From the NCBI GenBank assembly GCA_035624455.1, contig DASPRM010000025.1, forward strand, positions 62,001 to 126,000: a stretch of DNA of 64,000 bases, in the 5' to 3' direction. The number at the start of each line of letters is the position of its first letter. The first letter of the stretch is position 1. The position numbers were made by a program, and so were the translations under genes. Positions 45,805 to 54,597 of the stretch are shown here, piece by piece. A model generated the notes under the pieces. It was given only the letters and a program-made list of their open reading frames with translations, did not search any database and had not been told where the DNA came from. This DNA is from Terriglobales bacterium (GTDB taxonomy: Bacteria; Acidobacteriota; Terriglobia; Terriglobales; Acidobacteriaceae).

Positions 45805-47334
45805 ATGCCGGCCATCGCCGCGGAATCGCTAGCCCGAACCATCCAGGAATTCGTTGCCGCATCGCGCGGTGCAGTTGTGGTGGAAGAAGGTTCGGTGATC
45901 TTCGACTTGAGCGAAGCCAGGTACTCGCTCGCCACCGAGCACGATAAGTGCGTGCTGCATTTCTGGTCTCCGGAACGCAATGCCGTGCGCCGCGTTCTCG
46001 ATGCGGAGGTCCGCAAAGATATTCTTGCGCTTTCGGTACAGCGCTTCGGAAAATCCAGGCCAACCCAGCTCGAGATCTGCCGGGAGCGCGATCAGCGGAC
46101 TCCCTCGGCCAAACGGGCGCAACGATCCAGCTACCTTCATCGCCTGCGGCGGGCTTTCGAGCATCGATCTCCCGACTTCATGATGGAGGCGCTGAGTTCG
46201 ACCATCGACCTGGAGCGCTCTTTCAGTCCTATCTACGCCCGCGGTTGGATGCGCAAAGGGAATACCGCCTTTGCGGTCCTGGGGGTGAACTCTGAAGAGA
46301 TGCAGGCGTCGATCGACGCTTCCCTCACCTTCGGCATTCTATGGCTGGATCACCTGCGCGAACGGGAGGCGGGCCGTCTGCTCGTCGCCGGGCTACGGTT
46401 AGTGGTGCCTCAGGGCAAGTCGGCGATTGTGAGGGAAAGAGTGGCTTGTCTCAACCGCGAGGCAGCGGCCTTTACGGTTCTTGAGCTGGATGAGCGCACC
46501 CTGGAGTTGGAGCAGCAGGATGCCAGCGATCGCGGCAACATCGCCACCCGCCTGATCTTTTGTCCCAATTTGGAGGAGGCCCAGAGGCGATTCGAGCCTT
46601 CGATTGCCAGGATTCGAAAATTCATCAAAGAATTTCACAACAGCGTATTTTCCGCTGCGGAAATTTCTTTTCGCATGCACGGGCTTGAATTTGCGCGAGC
46701 CCGCCTGTCGGCGGAACCGGCATCCTTGCGCCACGGTCAGGAGATCGTGTTCGGCCTCGGCCCCTCAGAGACGGTTCTGAGCGATCAGACCGAGCCATTG
46801 TTTGCGGAAATCGTCCAGCGCCTGGTGGATGCCCGTCAACCGAAACGGCCGCCCGGTGATGAAGTACTTTGGCGACTGGCTCCAGAGCGCTGGCTGGAGT
46901 CCCTGGTGGTGTGCGATGTTCGGGCCGTCGACCACCGGCTGGACCGTCAATTTGTCTATTCCCAGGTGCCGGCATTCTCGGCCGCGGATCGGGCCATGAT
47001 CGATGTTCTTACGGTTACACGAGAGCACCGTCTGGCCGTGTTGGAATTGAAAGCCGATGAGGATATACACCTGCCGCTCCAGGGGCTCGATTACTGGGCC
47101 CGCGTGTGCTGGCATCAGGAACGAGACGAGTTTCAGAAATTCGGATACTTTCCCGGGATCGAATTACAGCGGGAATCACCCCTGCTCCTGCTGATTGCAC
47201 CCGCCCTGCGCATCCACCCGGCAACCGACATCCTGCTGCGGTACGTGTCCCCGGAAATCAGCTGGGAGTTGGTTGCGATTGATGAACGCTGGAGAGAAGG
47301 GCTGAAGGTGGTATTTCGTAAACGCAGGCGCTAG
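45805..47334 (+). CDS. Unknown protein with a C-terminal PD-(D/E)XK-like motif
   Basis: A 509-residue soluble protein I do not recognise as a named family. Near the C-terminus it reads AMIDVLTVTREHRLAVLELK, giving Asp400, Glu414 and Lys416 at the spacing of a PD-(D/E)XK nuclease core (D, then E-x-K on the next strand), followed by a helix with Gln426 (HLPLQGLDYWARV), as in many such nucleases. The rest is charged alpha/beta without visible domains. It begins 79 nt after the M13 gene and has no restriction-modification or toxin neighbours. Nuclease activity is an inference from motif order only. Confidence 0.7.
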   Translation: MPAIAAESLARTIQEFVAASRGAVVVEEGSVIFDLSEARYSLATEHDKCVLHFWSPERNAVRRVLDAEVRKDILALSVQRFGKSRPTQLEICRERDQRTPSAKRAQRSSYLHRLRRAFEHRSPDFMMEALSSTIDLERSFSPIYARGWMRKGNTAFAVLGVNSEEMQASIDASLTFGILWLDHLREREAGRLLVAGLRLVVPQGKSAIVRERVACLNREAAAFTVLELDERTLELEQQDASDRGNIATRLIFCPNLEEAQRRFEPSIARIRKFIKEFHNSVFSAAEISFRMHGLEFARARLSAEPASLRHGQEIVFGLGPSETVLSDQTEPLFAEIVQRLVDARQPKRPPGDEVLWRLAPERWLESLVVCDVRAVDHRLDRQFVYSQVPAFSAADRAMIDVLTVTREHRLAVLELKADEDIHLPLQGLDYWARVCWHQERDEFQKFGYFPGIELQRESPLLLLIAPALRIHPATDILLRYVSPEISWELVAIDERWREGLKVVFRKRRR

Positions 47335-47506
47335 TTCTGTTCCGGGGATATCCCCACTAAACCGGGAGCCTCCGCATTTACCCCTAAAGCCCTCGGCCGC
47401 GGAAGGTCCTTTCGAGGAACGCCATCCCGTGATTGCCACAACAAACCCTTCTCTGGATGGCTGCATCCACGTTGAAGCAGATAGGGCGCTGAAATGGCAA
47501 AGAAAA

Positions 47507-48031
47507 ATGGACTCGCAGACCACCCGCCTCAAACCCTTTGATTCGGGCAATAAGGGCTTGCTCCGGGTGGTGATCGAAACGCCGAAGGGAAGCCGCAACA
47601 AGTTCGCGTTCAATCCCAAGATGGAGGTCTTCGAACTCAAGAAGGTTTTGCCCGCGGGAATGGAATTTCCTTACGATTTCGGATTTGTGCCATCCACGGA
47701 AGCCGATGATGGCGATCCGATAGATGTTCTGGTGCTGATGGATGAGCCTGCGTTTCCCGGATGTGTACTTATGTGCCGGCCCATTGGGGTGATCGAAGGC
47801 GAAGAAGGGGATAAGAAGAACAAAGAACGTAATGATCGCATTGTGGCCGTACAAAAGGATGCCCACAGTTGGGCGGACATAAGAACGGTCGAGGATTTAG
47901 GCAAGAAATTTACGGAGGAACTGGAAGAATTCTTTGTGAATTATCACAAGCTCTCAGGTAAGCAATATCGAGTGCTCGGCCTGAAAGGTCCGGATCGGGT
48001 GCGCAAGTTGGTGAAATCCGGAAGGCAATAA
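47507..48031 (+). CDS. ppa: Inorganic pyrophosphatase (soluble family I)
   Basis: Hydrolyses pyrophosphate released by biosynthesis. The metal-binding signature is intact (DDGDPIDVLVLMDEP), preceded by the Lys/Glu stretch RNKFAFNPKMEVFELKKVLP and GMEFPYDFGFVPST. From ATG 47507 the product has 174 residues, the normal bacterial size. A GTG at 47429 in frame would add 26 residues without family similarity. It is followed by a convergent UvrC-like gene. Confidence 0.92.
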   Translation: MDSQTTRLKPFDSGNKGLLRVVIETPKGSRNKFAFNPKMEVFELKKVLPAGMEFPYDFGFVPSTEADDGDPIDVLVLMDEPAFPGCVLMCRPIGVIEGEEGDKKNKERNDRIVAVQKDAHSWADIRTVEDLGKKFTEELEEFFVNYHKLSGKQYRVLGLKGPDRVRKLVKSGRQ

Positions 48032-48065
48032 TTTCGCTGCCGCCGCCAGCCTGTTGTGGGGTTTC

Positions 48066-49259
48066 TTATGGCTCTGCTCGATCAGCCTCGCGCCCTCGAT
48101 TGATCCAGTAATCTCGTGCGGATTCACTCAGGTCAGGTGCGGGCTTCTCCCCACGAAATACTCGTGACACAGCGCGCACGATTCGGCGCCAGGGAAACTC
48201 CCCACGATCGTCGGCGAAAAAGATCTCTCCGGTCTTGTTTGTACGGTAGTACCAACGTCGGAGAATCGCCAGCTGTTCCATGATCTCTAGCGCGGTGGCC
48301 GCTGGAGGCGAGGATACCCCGCTGAGGATCTGCTGAAGGCGTCCTTCCATAGAATGTGGTTGCCCGCTCTCCTGTCTCAGGCCGAATGGAATGGGCGCGG
48401 AAAATCTGCCGGCATCGATGCGAAACAGGGTGACCGACTCTGGCTCCGCCGAGGGCTGGATCATCAACGCCGACAGTTGATCGATGCGGTGGACAATTTC
48501 CGGCAGTTGCCCCAGCACAGGAGTGAGCTTTTCCATGCGGGCGTGAATGGCGGCCGCGTTCTCAAAGTCCAGCTCGGCTGAGGCGCGGTCGCGCGCGGCG
48601 CCCAGCTGCCGCAGCAAAGACTGGCCTCTGCTATCGAAGTAGGCTCGCACTTCAGCCACCTCCGCGGCGTATTCCTCGTCCCTGCAGCCTTTGAAGCAGG
48701 GTGCCAGGCACATCTTCATTTCCGAGTAAATACAGCCGGGGAAGGCGGGATCGGGATTGAGATCATCAACGCAGCGCCGCATCTTGAAGAAGTCCAGCGA
48801 ATCATTGGCAAACTTCTCAGCCGCCACCCGCGAGGGAAACGGGCCGTAGTACACCGCGTCCCCTTTCAATCGGCTGATACGCACGGTGACCGAAGCCCGA
48901 GGGTAGGGATTGTCGAGGTGCAGCCGCACCAACGGAGCAAACCGGAGCTTCAGACGGTCGAGATAATTCTTGGGGAAGCTGGCGCGCAGGACCTGATACA
49001 GCAGCAGAGTGGATTCGAAGTCAGAACCTGTGAGCCCGTATTCGACGGTTCGCACCTGGCTACGCAGGTTAAGACGCCGGGTGTGCTGCTCCGGCTCGCT
49101 CAGTAACCGGGTCAGGCGTCGGCGCAGGTTGCTGGTTTTCGACACATAAGGCTGGCTGCCGGTATCTCCCTGAAGCAAAAATACCGCCGGCTTCGCCGGA
49201 ATGGCAGCGAAAAATTCCGAGTCGTGATCAGCACAGAACTCGAGGCGATGCGGAAGCAC
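48066..49259 (-). CDS. Reduced UvrC-like protein (GIY-YIG and UVR domains, no C-terminal nuclease)
   Basis: 397 residues, against about 600 for UvrC. The N-terminus is a degraded GIY-YIG domain: GVY is AVF (25-27), YIG is YVS (38-40), while Lys41, Arg46-48 and Glu82 are kept. A Cys cluster follows (RRCVDDLNPDPAFPGC, MKMCLAPCFKGC), then a UVR helix for UvrB contact (ELDFENAAAIHARMEKL). The RNase-H-like 5' nuclease and the HhH domains are missing, as in Cho-type proteins. It may bind UvrB or act as an accessory incision enzyme; activity is doubtful because the first Tyr is lost. GTG start. Confidence 0.8.
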   Translation of the reverse strand: MLPHRLEFCADHDSEFFAAIPAKPAVFLLQGDTGSQPYVSKTSNLRRRLTRLLSEPEQHTRRLNLRSQVRTVEYGLTGSDFESTLLLYQVLRASFPKNYLDRLKLRFAPLVRLHLDNPYPRASVTVRISRLKGDAVYYGPFPSRVAAEKFANDSLDFFKMRRCVDDLNPDPAFPGCIYSEMKMCLAPCFKGCRDEEYAAEVAEVRAYFDSRGQSLLRQLGAARDRASAELDFENAAAIHARMEKLTPVLGQLPEIVHRIDQLSALMIQPSAEPESVTLFRIDAGRFSAPIPFGLRQESGQPHSMEGRLQQILSGVSSPPAATALEIMEQLAILRRWYYRTNKTGEIFFADDRGEFPWRRIVRAVSRVFRGEKPAPDLSESARDYWINRGREADRAEP

Positions 49260-49381
49260 TTGACCATTGTATCCGCGAAAAGCAGATCCCTCGGCCGCCT
49301 GCGGCGGCCTCGTGATGCAACAGTAAAGGTCTTCACTGATTGATGATGTTCACGGCGGCGATGAAAGCTAAGCCCTTCTGA

Positions 49382-50218
49382 TCAGCGCCCCCGCGGTCTT
49401 TCCCGATAGTCTCCCGCCTGGATTTCGATCCTCCGGCACATTTCATGCAAGCGGGCTCGCATCTGGTCGCCGATGCGTTCACCCAGAGTCCGTTCGCGGA
49501 GCGCGGCCCGCGCTTCATCAAGCGTACGGCCGCTCCTGGAAAAGGGGGTTGGCGAATCGGAGGTTTCGCCGATGGGGCTTGGCTTGTCCGAAAGATAGGT
49601 AGTCACGATAGTCGTGCGCTCATCGCTATAGCGCTTGTTGAAAATGTAGGAGATAGTATCGCGTTCCCACGCTGTCGTGGTGAATGCCCCCAGGTCGTCC
49701 AGGAGCAGAACCGGAATTTCAAACACCGGGCTCAGGACATCGAACTCCGTGGTTTGAGTGGAAGGGTCGTAGGAATGGCGAATCTCGCGCAGCAGTTCGC
49801 GGAAATCCACGAAGAGGCAGGGCACCCCTTTGCTACGCATGAGTTCATGAACAATGCCCACAGCGAGATGGGTCTTGCCGGTCCCGTTGCCGCCCAGGAA
49901 AATCAGTCCCCGGCAGCCGGGAGTGTACTCCTCCACGAACCGGCCGGCGAGAAAGCGCGCCTTGACCAGCGAGGTGTCATGCTGGTCGCCAGCAGGAAGA
50001 TCGGGAAACTCGGTGATGAAATTGGATAGCTCGCAACTTTCATAGCGCTTGGGTATGCGTGCGCTTTCCAGCAGACTGCCGCTGCGAGCCTGCAGACGGC
50101 AATCACAGCGGGTGACGCGCCGTTCGCGGCCGTTGCCCAGCGGCTTCCAGCCAGTATCCCCGCATAGCAGACAGCTCGTCACATCGGAAGCAATTTTGAC
50201 CACGGGCCCTTCACCCAC
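49382..50218 (-). CDS. DnaC/DnaI-like AAA+ ATPase (helicase-loader type)
   Basis: 278 residues. Cys16, Cys19, Cys38 and Cys40 form an N-terminal zinc-binding patch (SCLLCGDTGW; TRCDCRL). The AAA+ core has Walker A (GGNGTGKTHLAVG, 109-116), Walker B (VLLLDDLGAF) and sensor 1 (TTIVTTYLSD), as in DnaC, DnaI and IstB. The C-terminus is rich in Arg. With no transposase nearby, a replication helicase loader is more likely than an IstB protein. GTG start; another GTG five codons later is possible. It precedes the UvrC-like gene by 122 nt on the same strand. Confidence 0.82.
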   Translation of the reverse strand: MGEGPVVKIASDVTSCLLCGDTGWKPLGNGRERRVTRCDCRLQARSGSLLESARIPKRYESCELSNFITEFPDLPAGDQHDTSLVKARFLAGRFVEEYTPGCRGLIFLGGNGTGKTHLAVGIVHELMRSKGVPCLFVDFRELLREIRHSYDPSTQTTEFDVLSPVFEIPVLLLDDLGAFTTTAWERDTISYIFNKRYSDERTTIVTTYLSDKPSPIGETSDSPTPFSRSGRTLDEARAALRERTLGERIGDQMRARLHEMCRRIEIQAGDYRERPRGR

Positions 50219-50601
50219 TCACTCTGGTTCCAAGTTGCACTATCTCGAGCGGGTGCGCAAGCCCGAGGTGATCTCAGAAGTCACTGCCACTGTGAACTTC
50301 GCTATTTCTTTGTGGAGAGCAGAGGAAAAATGGCTGCAGGAGACTCTAGCCTCGGCATAAAAAAAACCGAATACCACAAATGGCGCGAGGTTCACTAAGC
50401 AACAGAAAGACTAACGGACAACAAACGTAAAAGAAAAAACCTGCCATCGCCGGAGGCGCAAGGCTGGCAACCCTCGCAGTGGTCAGAAAACCCAGCCTGG
50501 CGGCGGGTTTGCCCCTGTTCGGCCGCCGTATAACTTGACAAGCCAAGTCGACAGGAGCTAAATGTCCCGGCCAGAATCCGTCACCTCTCCGGGAGGCGAA
50601 A
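50219..50601. other. Intergenic region between the divergent DnaC-like and HU genes
   Basis: 383 nt without a convincing gene. It should hold both divergent promoters. An A-rich run (50359-50368) and the candidate HU promoter are the only marks I can point to. Confidence 0.5.
50535..50563 (+). promoter_or_regulatory. Candidate promoter of the HU gene
   Basis: A perfect -35 box TTGACA (50535-50540) is followed after 17 nt by CTAAAT, a poor -10 match. It lies 40 nt before the HU ATG and is the only strong -35 in the gap. Confidence 0.4.
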
Positions 50602-50883
50602 ATGAACAAGGGGCATCTTGTCGAAAGACTCGCATCGGCTGCCACGATCAGCAAGACGCAGGCTGCCACGACGGTAGAGACGTTCATCGACTCCGTGACC
50701 GGGGCTCTTAAGAAGGGTGACCGAGTAACGCTCTCAGGATTCGGAACCTTCTCTACCTATCAGCGCAAGGCCCGCAGCGGGAGAAATCCGCAGACCGGCT
50801 CGGTCATCAAAATCGCATCACGCCGGGTTGCGAAATTCACCCCAGGCGTCGATCTCAAGAAGGCGGTGAACAAGAGCAAGTGA
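50602..50883 (+). CDS. HU family DNA-binding protein
   Basis: A 93-residue nucleoid protein, MNKGHLVERLASAATISKTQ, with the family signature GFGTFSTYQRKARSGRNPQTG and the DNA-intercalating arm proline region (RNPQTGSVIKI). It is of HU length and has no IHF-specific marks that I can see. GGGAGG lies 5 nt before the ATG. A hairpin follows the gene, so it is probably monocistronic. Confidence 0.95.
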   Translation: MNKGHLVERLASAATISKTQAATTVETFIDSVTGALKKGDRVTLSGFGTFSTYQRKARSGRNPQTGSVIKIASRRVAKFTPGVDLKKAVNKSK

Positions 50884-50905
50884 ACTCCCCGTACATCTTC
50901 TTGCC

Positions 50906-50932
50906 GGGGCGTGCGAACGTGTTTCACGCCCC
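50906..50932 (+). terminator. Terminator-like hairpin after HU
   Basis: GGGGCGTG (50906-50913) pairs perfectly with CACGCCCC (50925-50932) around an 11-nt loop; the T-run after it (TGATTTGTTG) is weak. Confidence 0.7.
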
Positions 50933-51456
50933 TGATTTGTTGAATTTCCGACCAATTTCTGACCTCCCTGAAAGCACCGATTTATGTGCACTGGGAGCAG
51001 GAACTGGAACCCCCTCCAATCCCTGAAAATGTGAAAATCCCTTTGAAACTGGGGCTGTAACCGGACTGTAAGGAAGGAGGACGGCCTCGGTCAGATGCGC
51101 TACGTAAATCTTTTGCCCAGCTAACGTTGCAGGAACTACAACTGAGTGGCCAATACTGGGACTAATGCGAATTCCGCGCGCTTGCGTGGCAGGCCATCAC
51201 TATAATCCACAGATTTTTCCACAAGAATGATCGGCCTTCGGGACGTGTCCGCGTGGTCACTGCCCAGGGCTGAGTTCTTCTTGGTTCCTGATAGAGCCCC
51301 GCAGGGTCGGCACAGCATGGCTCGGGGAGGTCAGGTGCCCCCAGCACGCCCGGCTTTGGCTTGCGCTCTGGTGCTCGTCAGCCCGGGAAAAAGTGAAACG
51401 GGATCGTAAGTGCCGTCAGGCAGGACACAATTCGTTCCAGAGACTGCAAGAGCCCG
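50933..51456. other. Gene-free stretch
   Basis: About 520 nt between the HU terminator and the end of the PpiC lipoprotein gene. Open frames here are short with no family resemblance, and I see no RNA gene, promoter or repeat that I can defend. Confidence 0.5.
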
Positions 51457-52530
51457 CTACTTGCTTCCCGTCTCCTTCAAAATCTGCTCAGCGAAGTAAT
51501 TCTCCACTTTAGCCTGGTCTCGGATGACGTCGTAGTAAGCCGCCTTGAGCAACTGTTCGCGTCGTTCGCGCAGTTGATCGCGCACCGCTTGCTGAACCCT
51601 GGGATCGGACAGTTCACGTTGCCCCGCGGGTTCTTTTGCAATTAGCTTGACGATGCGGTAGCCGAACAGTTGCTTGGTTTGCGGATTGATCACTGCGATG
51701 ATGCCGCTGTACTGCCCTGGCTTGAGCTTGGCTACAATGTCGCGCGTTCCAGCATCGGTGCGCTGCAACCCCGATTGCGGAGTGAAACCCAGGTCCCCAC
51801 CGTTACCCGCCGAATCCGGATCCTCAGAGTAATTCATGGCGACGGTGGCAAAATCCTCGCCGCTGTCCAGCCGGTTCAGAATCTCCTGAATCTTCTTTCG
51901 CGCGTCTGGATCGTTCTGCGCTTTGTCGTTTTTCAGGTTGCGAACCTGCGGATTAGGTTGGGGACTGACAAAAATTTGCGCCAGGTGGTACTGCGGCTCG
52001 ATCAGGTTGAACTCAGACCGGTGGGCGTTGTAATAGGCTTGTACGTCAGCATCAGTCACGTTGATCTTGGAAGTAAGTTCCTTGTTCAGGACCTTCTCCA
52101 CAGTGATGCTGCGGCGAAGATCGCGTTTGAAATCATCCAGGGTGATTTTTCGCTCCAGCAGGCGTTTGTTGAAGTCTTCCGGGGTATAGGGAGCCTTAAT
52201 CTCGTTCAGTTTGCTTTCTACTTCTTCATCGGTGGCCAGGAGACCCAGTTTCTCCGCCCGTTGCATGAGAATCTCGTTATCGATAAGTTCCTTGAGGATG
52301 CTGAGGCGCAGGCTTTTCGCCTGTTCGCCGGCGGGCGGCTGGGGAGAACCGGCCGTCTGATTGCGAAAGTATTTTTCAACTTCCGAGCCCAGAATCTTGC
52401 GGCCATTGACCTTCGCCATGACGTCTCCACTGGCCTGGGTGCGGTTGCACCCTATCGTCCAGCAGAGGATGAGCGCCATGATTGCAGGCGCGAAAACGGC
52501 CGGAGAAGGCCGGAGTTTGGTGAAGTTCAA
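51457..52530 (-). CDS. SurA/PpiC-type peptidyl-prolyl isomerase lipoprotein
   Basis: Periplasmic chaperone-isomerase. From a TTG at 52530, preceded by GGGAGG with a 5-nt spacer, the product opens with MNFTKLRPSPAVFAPAIMAL and a lipobox-like WTIGCN. The N-terminal SurA-type helical region runs to about residue 170, then one parvulin domain (QYHLAQIFVSPQP; GEDFATVAMNYSEDPDSAGN; GGDLGFTP). An in-frame ATG at 52593 overlapping the upstream stop is the alternative start. It lies directly downstream of the DsbA-like gene; both help fold outer-membrane and periplasmic proteins. Confidence 0.88.
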   Translation of the reverse strand: MNFTKLRPSPAVFAPAIMALILCWTIGCNRTQASGDVMAKVNGRKILGSEVEKYFRNQTAGSPQPPAGEQAKSLRLSILKELIDNEILMQRAEKLGLLATDEEVESKLNEIKAPYTPEDFNKRLLERKITLDDFKRDLRRSITVEKVLNKELTSKINVTDADVQAYYNAHRSEFNLIEPQYHLAQIFVSPQPNPQVRNLKNDKAQNDPDARKKIQEILNRLDSGEDFATVAMNYSEDPDSAGNGGDLGFTPQSGLQRTDAGTRDIVAKLKPGQYSGIIAVINPQTKQLFGYRIVKLIAKEPAGQRELSDPRVQQAVRDQLRERREQLLKAAYYDVIRDQAKVENYFAEQILKETGSK

Positions 52531-52592
52531 TTTTTCCTCCCGGATATCTCGTAACGAACGCGAGCCCCGGATCAAGTTGGAGATCTGCTGCA

Positions 52593-53543
52593 TCAGTGCG
52601 CGGCCGCCGCGGATTTGGAATTCAGATCGGCTCCGCCAACCAGCCCCACGTTCTGGCCGGCATCGTGAAGCGCCTGATCAATAATGGCGTGCAACTCGGC
52701 CGACGGCAGTATGCCGTCCACCTTAAAGCCGTTCACAAATAGCGTGGGGGTAGCGTCAACGCCAAGCGACGAAGCTTCCAATACCGAAGCGCGCAGCGCC
52801 TTGCCCGATTGTTCCTTGATGCAGGCCTCCAGAGGCGCAGACTGCAGATTGAATTTCTTCCCCTGTTCCAGCGTAATTCGATCCAGAAGCTGACGCTGCA
52901 CTTCAAGGGATCGAGGTTCCGTGATTGTCTTTTGATTGGCGTGCACGAAGTCGGCAAAGCCCCAATAGGCATCGTTGCTCTGCGCCGCCAGACAGTTCGC
53001 GTCATTGGCAGCATGCTCAGCCCACTGGTGGATTTCCGATAGCGGAAAATCCTTATAGACAATCTTCACGCGATCGCCATAGGTCTTCAGGATGTCATTG
53101 GTCAGGGTTTCGTGCATGCGGGCGCAATAGGGGCACTGAAAATCGTCGTAGTTGACGATGGTGACCGACGCAGCCTTGTTGCCGCGAACCGGCCGTCCCG
53201 ACACGTCAATCTTCTCCATATTCTTGGCGTACGGATCTTTGCTCAAATCGAATGTCGTCATCCGTATCAGTGTCCGGCCATCCTTGGAAAGCAGGAATTC
53301 ACGGTCCTGCTTGTGTTGCCCCGCGTCGAAGGTGACCACGACGATATCGTAATTGGGAAACTCGCTTGGCTTGCGTGGACCTACACTCAGCTTGATGTCC
53401 ATGGGAACGTTGTAGTAGGCACGCACTTGACGCTCAATACGGCGATTCACATCGGCAGGCGTAGACTGGGCCGCACAGCCGAGACAGAGAAACAATAGAA
53501 GCGCAAAAAAGCGCTTGGTCAGTTGCAGTATGGAATTGTGCAT
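52593..53543 (-). CDS. DsbA-family thioredoxin-fold disulfide oxidoreductase
   Basis: Exported protein with signal MHNSILQLTKRFFALLLFLC (Cys-Leu-Gly-Cys near the end could be a lipobox, LCLGC). A unique N-terminal domain of about 110 residues precedes a DsbA-like thioredoxin domain with active site FQCPYCARMH, a helical insertion, and the cis-Pro stretch VDATPTLFVNG. The CPYC dipeptide is close to that of DsbG-like and BdbD-like oxidoreductases. An ATG at 53564 would add seven residues. It is followed immediately by the PpiC lipoprotein gene, probably in one operon. Confidence 0.87.
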   Translation of the reverse strand: MHNSILQLTKRFFALLLFLCLGCAAQSTPADVNRRIERQVRAYYNVPMDIKLSVGPRKPSEFPNYDIVVVTFDAGQHKQDREFLLSKDGRTLIRMTTFDLSKDPYAKNMEKIDVSGRPVRGNKAASVTIVNYDDFQCPYCARMHETLTNDILKTYGDRVKIVYKDFPLSEIHQWAEHAANDANCLAAQSNDAYWGFADFVHANQKTITEPRSLEVQRQLLDRITLEQGKKFNLQSAPLEACIKEQSGKALRASVLEASSLGVDATPTLFVNGFKVDGILPSAELHAIIDQALHDAGQNVGLVGGADLNSKSAAAAH

Positions 53544-53614
53544 AGGAAGCTGCAAACGACCCATTATCGCACGCTAGTCGAATCGCGCATAACGCCGCGG
53601 AAGTCCGATTCCTT

Positions 53615-53652
53615 GTGACCTGTGCAGGTCGCGGGCGCGGAGTCGAAGGATC
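53615..53652 (+). repeat. Partial dispersed repeat (right end)
   Basis: GTGACCTGTGCAGGTCGCGG followed by GAGTCGAAGGATCT. Only the right-end motif of the dispersed family is clear. It lies between larE and the DsbA-like gene. Confidence 0.45.
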
Positions 53653-53665
53653 TTTGCGTTTTCCA

Positions 53666-54496
53666 TCAGGACCGCTGATTCAGCTTGGATATCGGCAGCA
53701 CGGCATTCATCGATCCTGAGCGGAAGCCTTCCAGGTCCAGCGTGACGTAGGCAAATCCCAGTGCTTTGAAAATGCGGACGAACTCGCGGTTCATTTCTGG
53801 AGTCAGCGCGCGCGCCATCTCCTCCGGCGAAATTTCGATGCGCACGATCTGGCCATGATGGCGCACGCGGAACTGCCGAAATCCCAGAACCCGAAGAGCC
53901 TCTTCGCCCTGCTCCACGGAGGACAGCGCTTCGCGCGTAACCGGCCGGCCATATTCGATACGGGAGGAAAGGCAGGCGGATGCCGGCTTGTCCCAGATTC
54001 GCAGGCCAGCCTCACGGGCCAGATCCCGAATTTCCTGCTTACTGAGCCCGGCTTCTAGCAGCGGCGCGGCGACGCCGTGCTGCCGCGCAGCTGCCTGGCC
54101 CGGCCGGAAGTCACCCTGGTCATCAACGTTTACGCCGTAGCCAATGACGTCGAAACCGCGGTCCACACGGAAGCGTTCCATCAGCGTGAACAATTCATCC
54201 TTGCAATAGAAACATCGTTCGGAATCATTGCGGACGTACTCCTCGCGCTCCATCTCGGACGTCGAAATGACCTGCAGAGGGATCTGCTGCTCGTGGGCGA
54301 AATCAACCGCGTCTTGTAGCTGGGAACGGGCGAGAGAGGGAGAGTCGGCAATCACCGCGAGCATATTGCTGCCCAGGGCAAGATGAGCCTCCCAGGCGAG
54401 GTAAGCGGAGTCGACGCCGCCGGAATACGCGATCAGAACTCTTCCCAGACGGTCCAGGCCTGAGCGCAACCGTGCCTGTTTAGCGTGCAAGTCCAC
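53666..54496 (-). CDS. larE: Sacrificial sulfur transferase LarE
   Basis: LarE builds the nickel-pincer cofactor of lactate racemase and related enzymes by donating sulfur from its own Cys. The PP-loop ATP site is SGGVDS (25-30). The family block NDSERCFYCKDELF is present, as is the sacrificial-Cys motif KPASACLSSRIEYGRPVT, with Cys in the normal place. At 276 residues it is full length. larB, larC and a racemase are not in the window, so the pathway must be completed elsewhere or the protein has another use. Confidence 0.9.
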   Translation of the reverse strand: MDLHAKQARLRSGLDRLGRVLIAYSGGVDSAYLAWEAHLALGSNMLAVIADSPSLARSQLQDAVDFAHEQQIPLQVISTSEMEREEYVRNDSERCFYCKDELFTLMERFRVDRGFDVIGYGVNVDDQGDFRPGQAAARQHGVAAPLLEAGLSKQEIRDLAREAGLRIWDKPASACLSSRIEYGRPVTREALSSVEQGEEALRVLGFRQFRVRHHGQIVRIEISPEEMARALTPEMNREFVRIFKALGFAYVTLDLEGFRSGSMNAVLPISKLNQRS

Positions 54497-54559
54497 AAAA
54501 TTATCTTAGCGGAAAAGGCGAGCCCTTGCGCGAACGCCGTCGACGCGGCGCCTCGACCT

Positions 54560-54582
54560 GGAAGGACGGGGGCGTCCCTTCC
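54560..54582 (-). terminator. Hairpin between lptD and larE
   Basis: GGAAGGAC faces GTCCCTTCC with one bulged C and a GC loop. It lies in the short gap after the lptD stop on the same strand. No T-run follows, so termination would be partial. Confidence 0.35.
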
Positions 54583-54597
54583 CACCTGGTCCATGGT

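Noticed and set aside
49382-50218. IstB transposition helper
   Set aside because: No IstA transposase or inverted ends nearby; the zinc patch and context fit a DnaC-like ATPase better.
50933-51456. Small RNA or gene in the gap after HU
   Set aside because: No promoter-terminator pair or conserved frame could be supported by eye.
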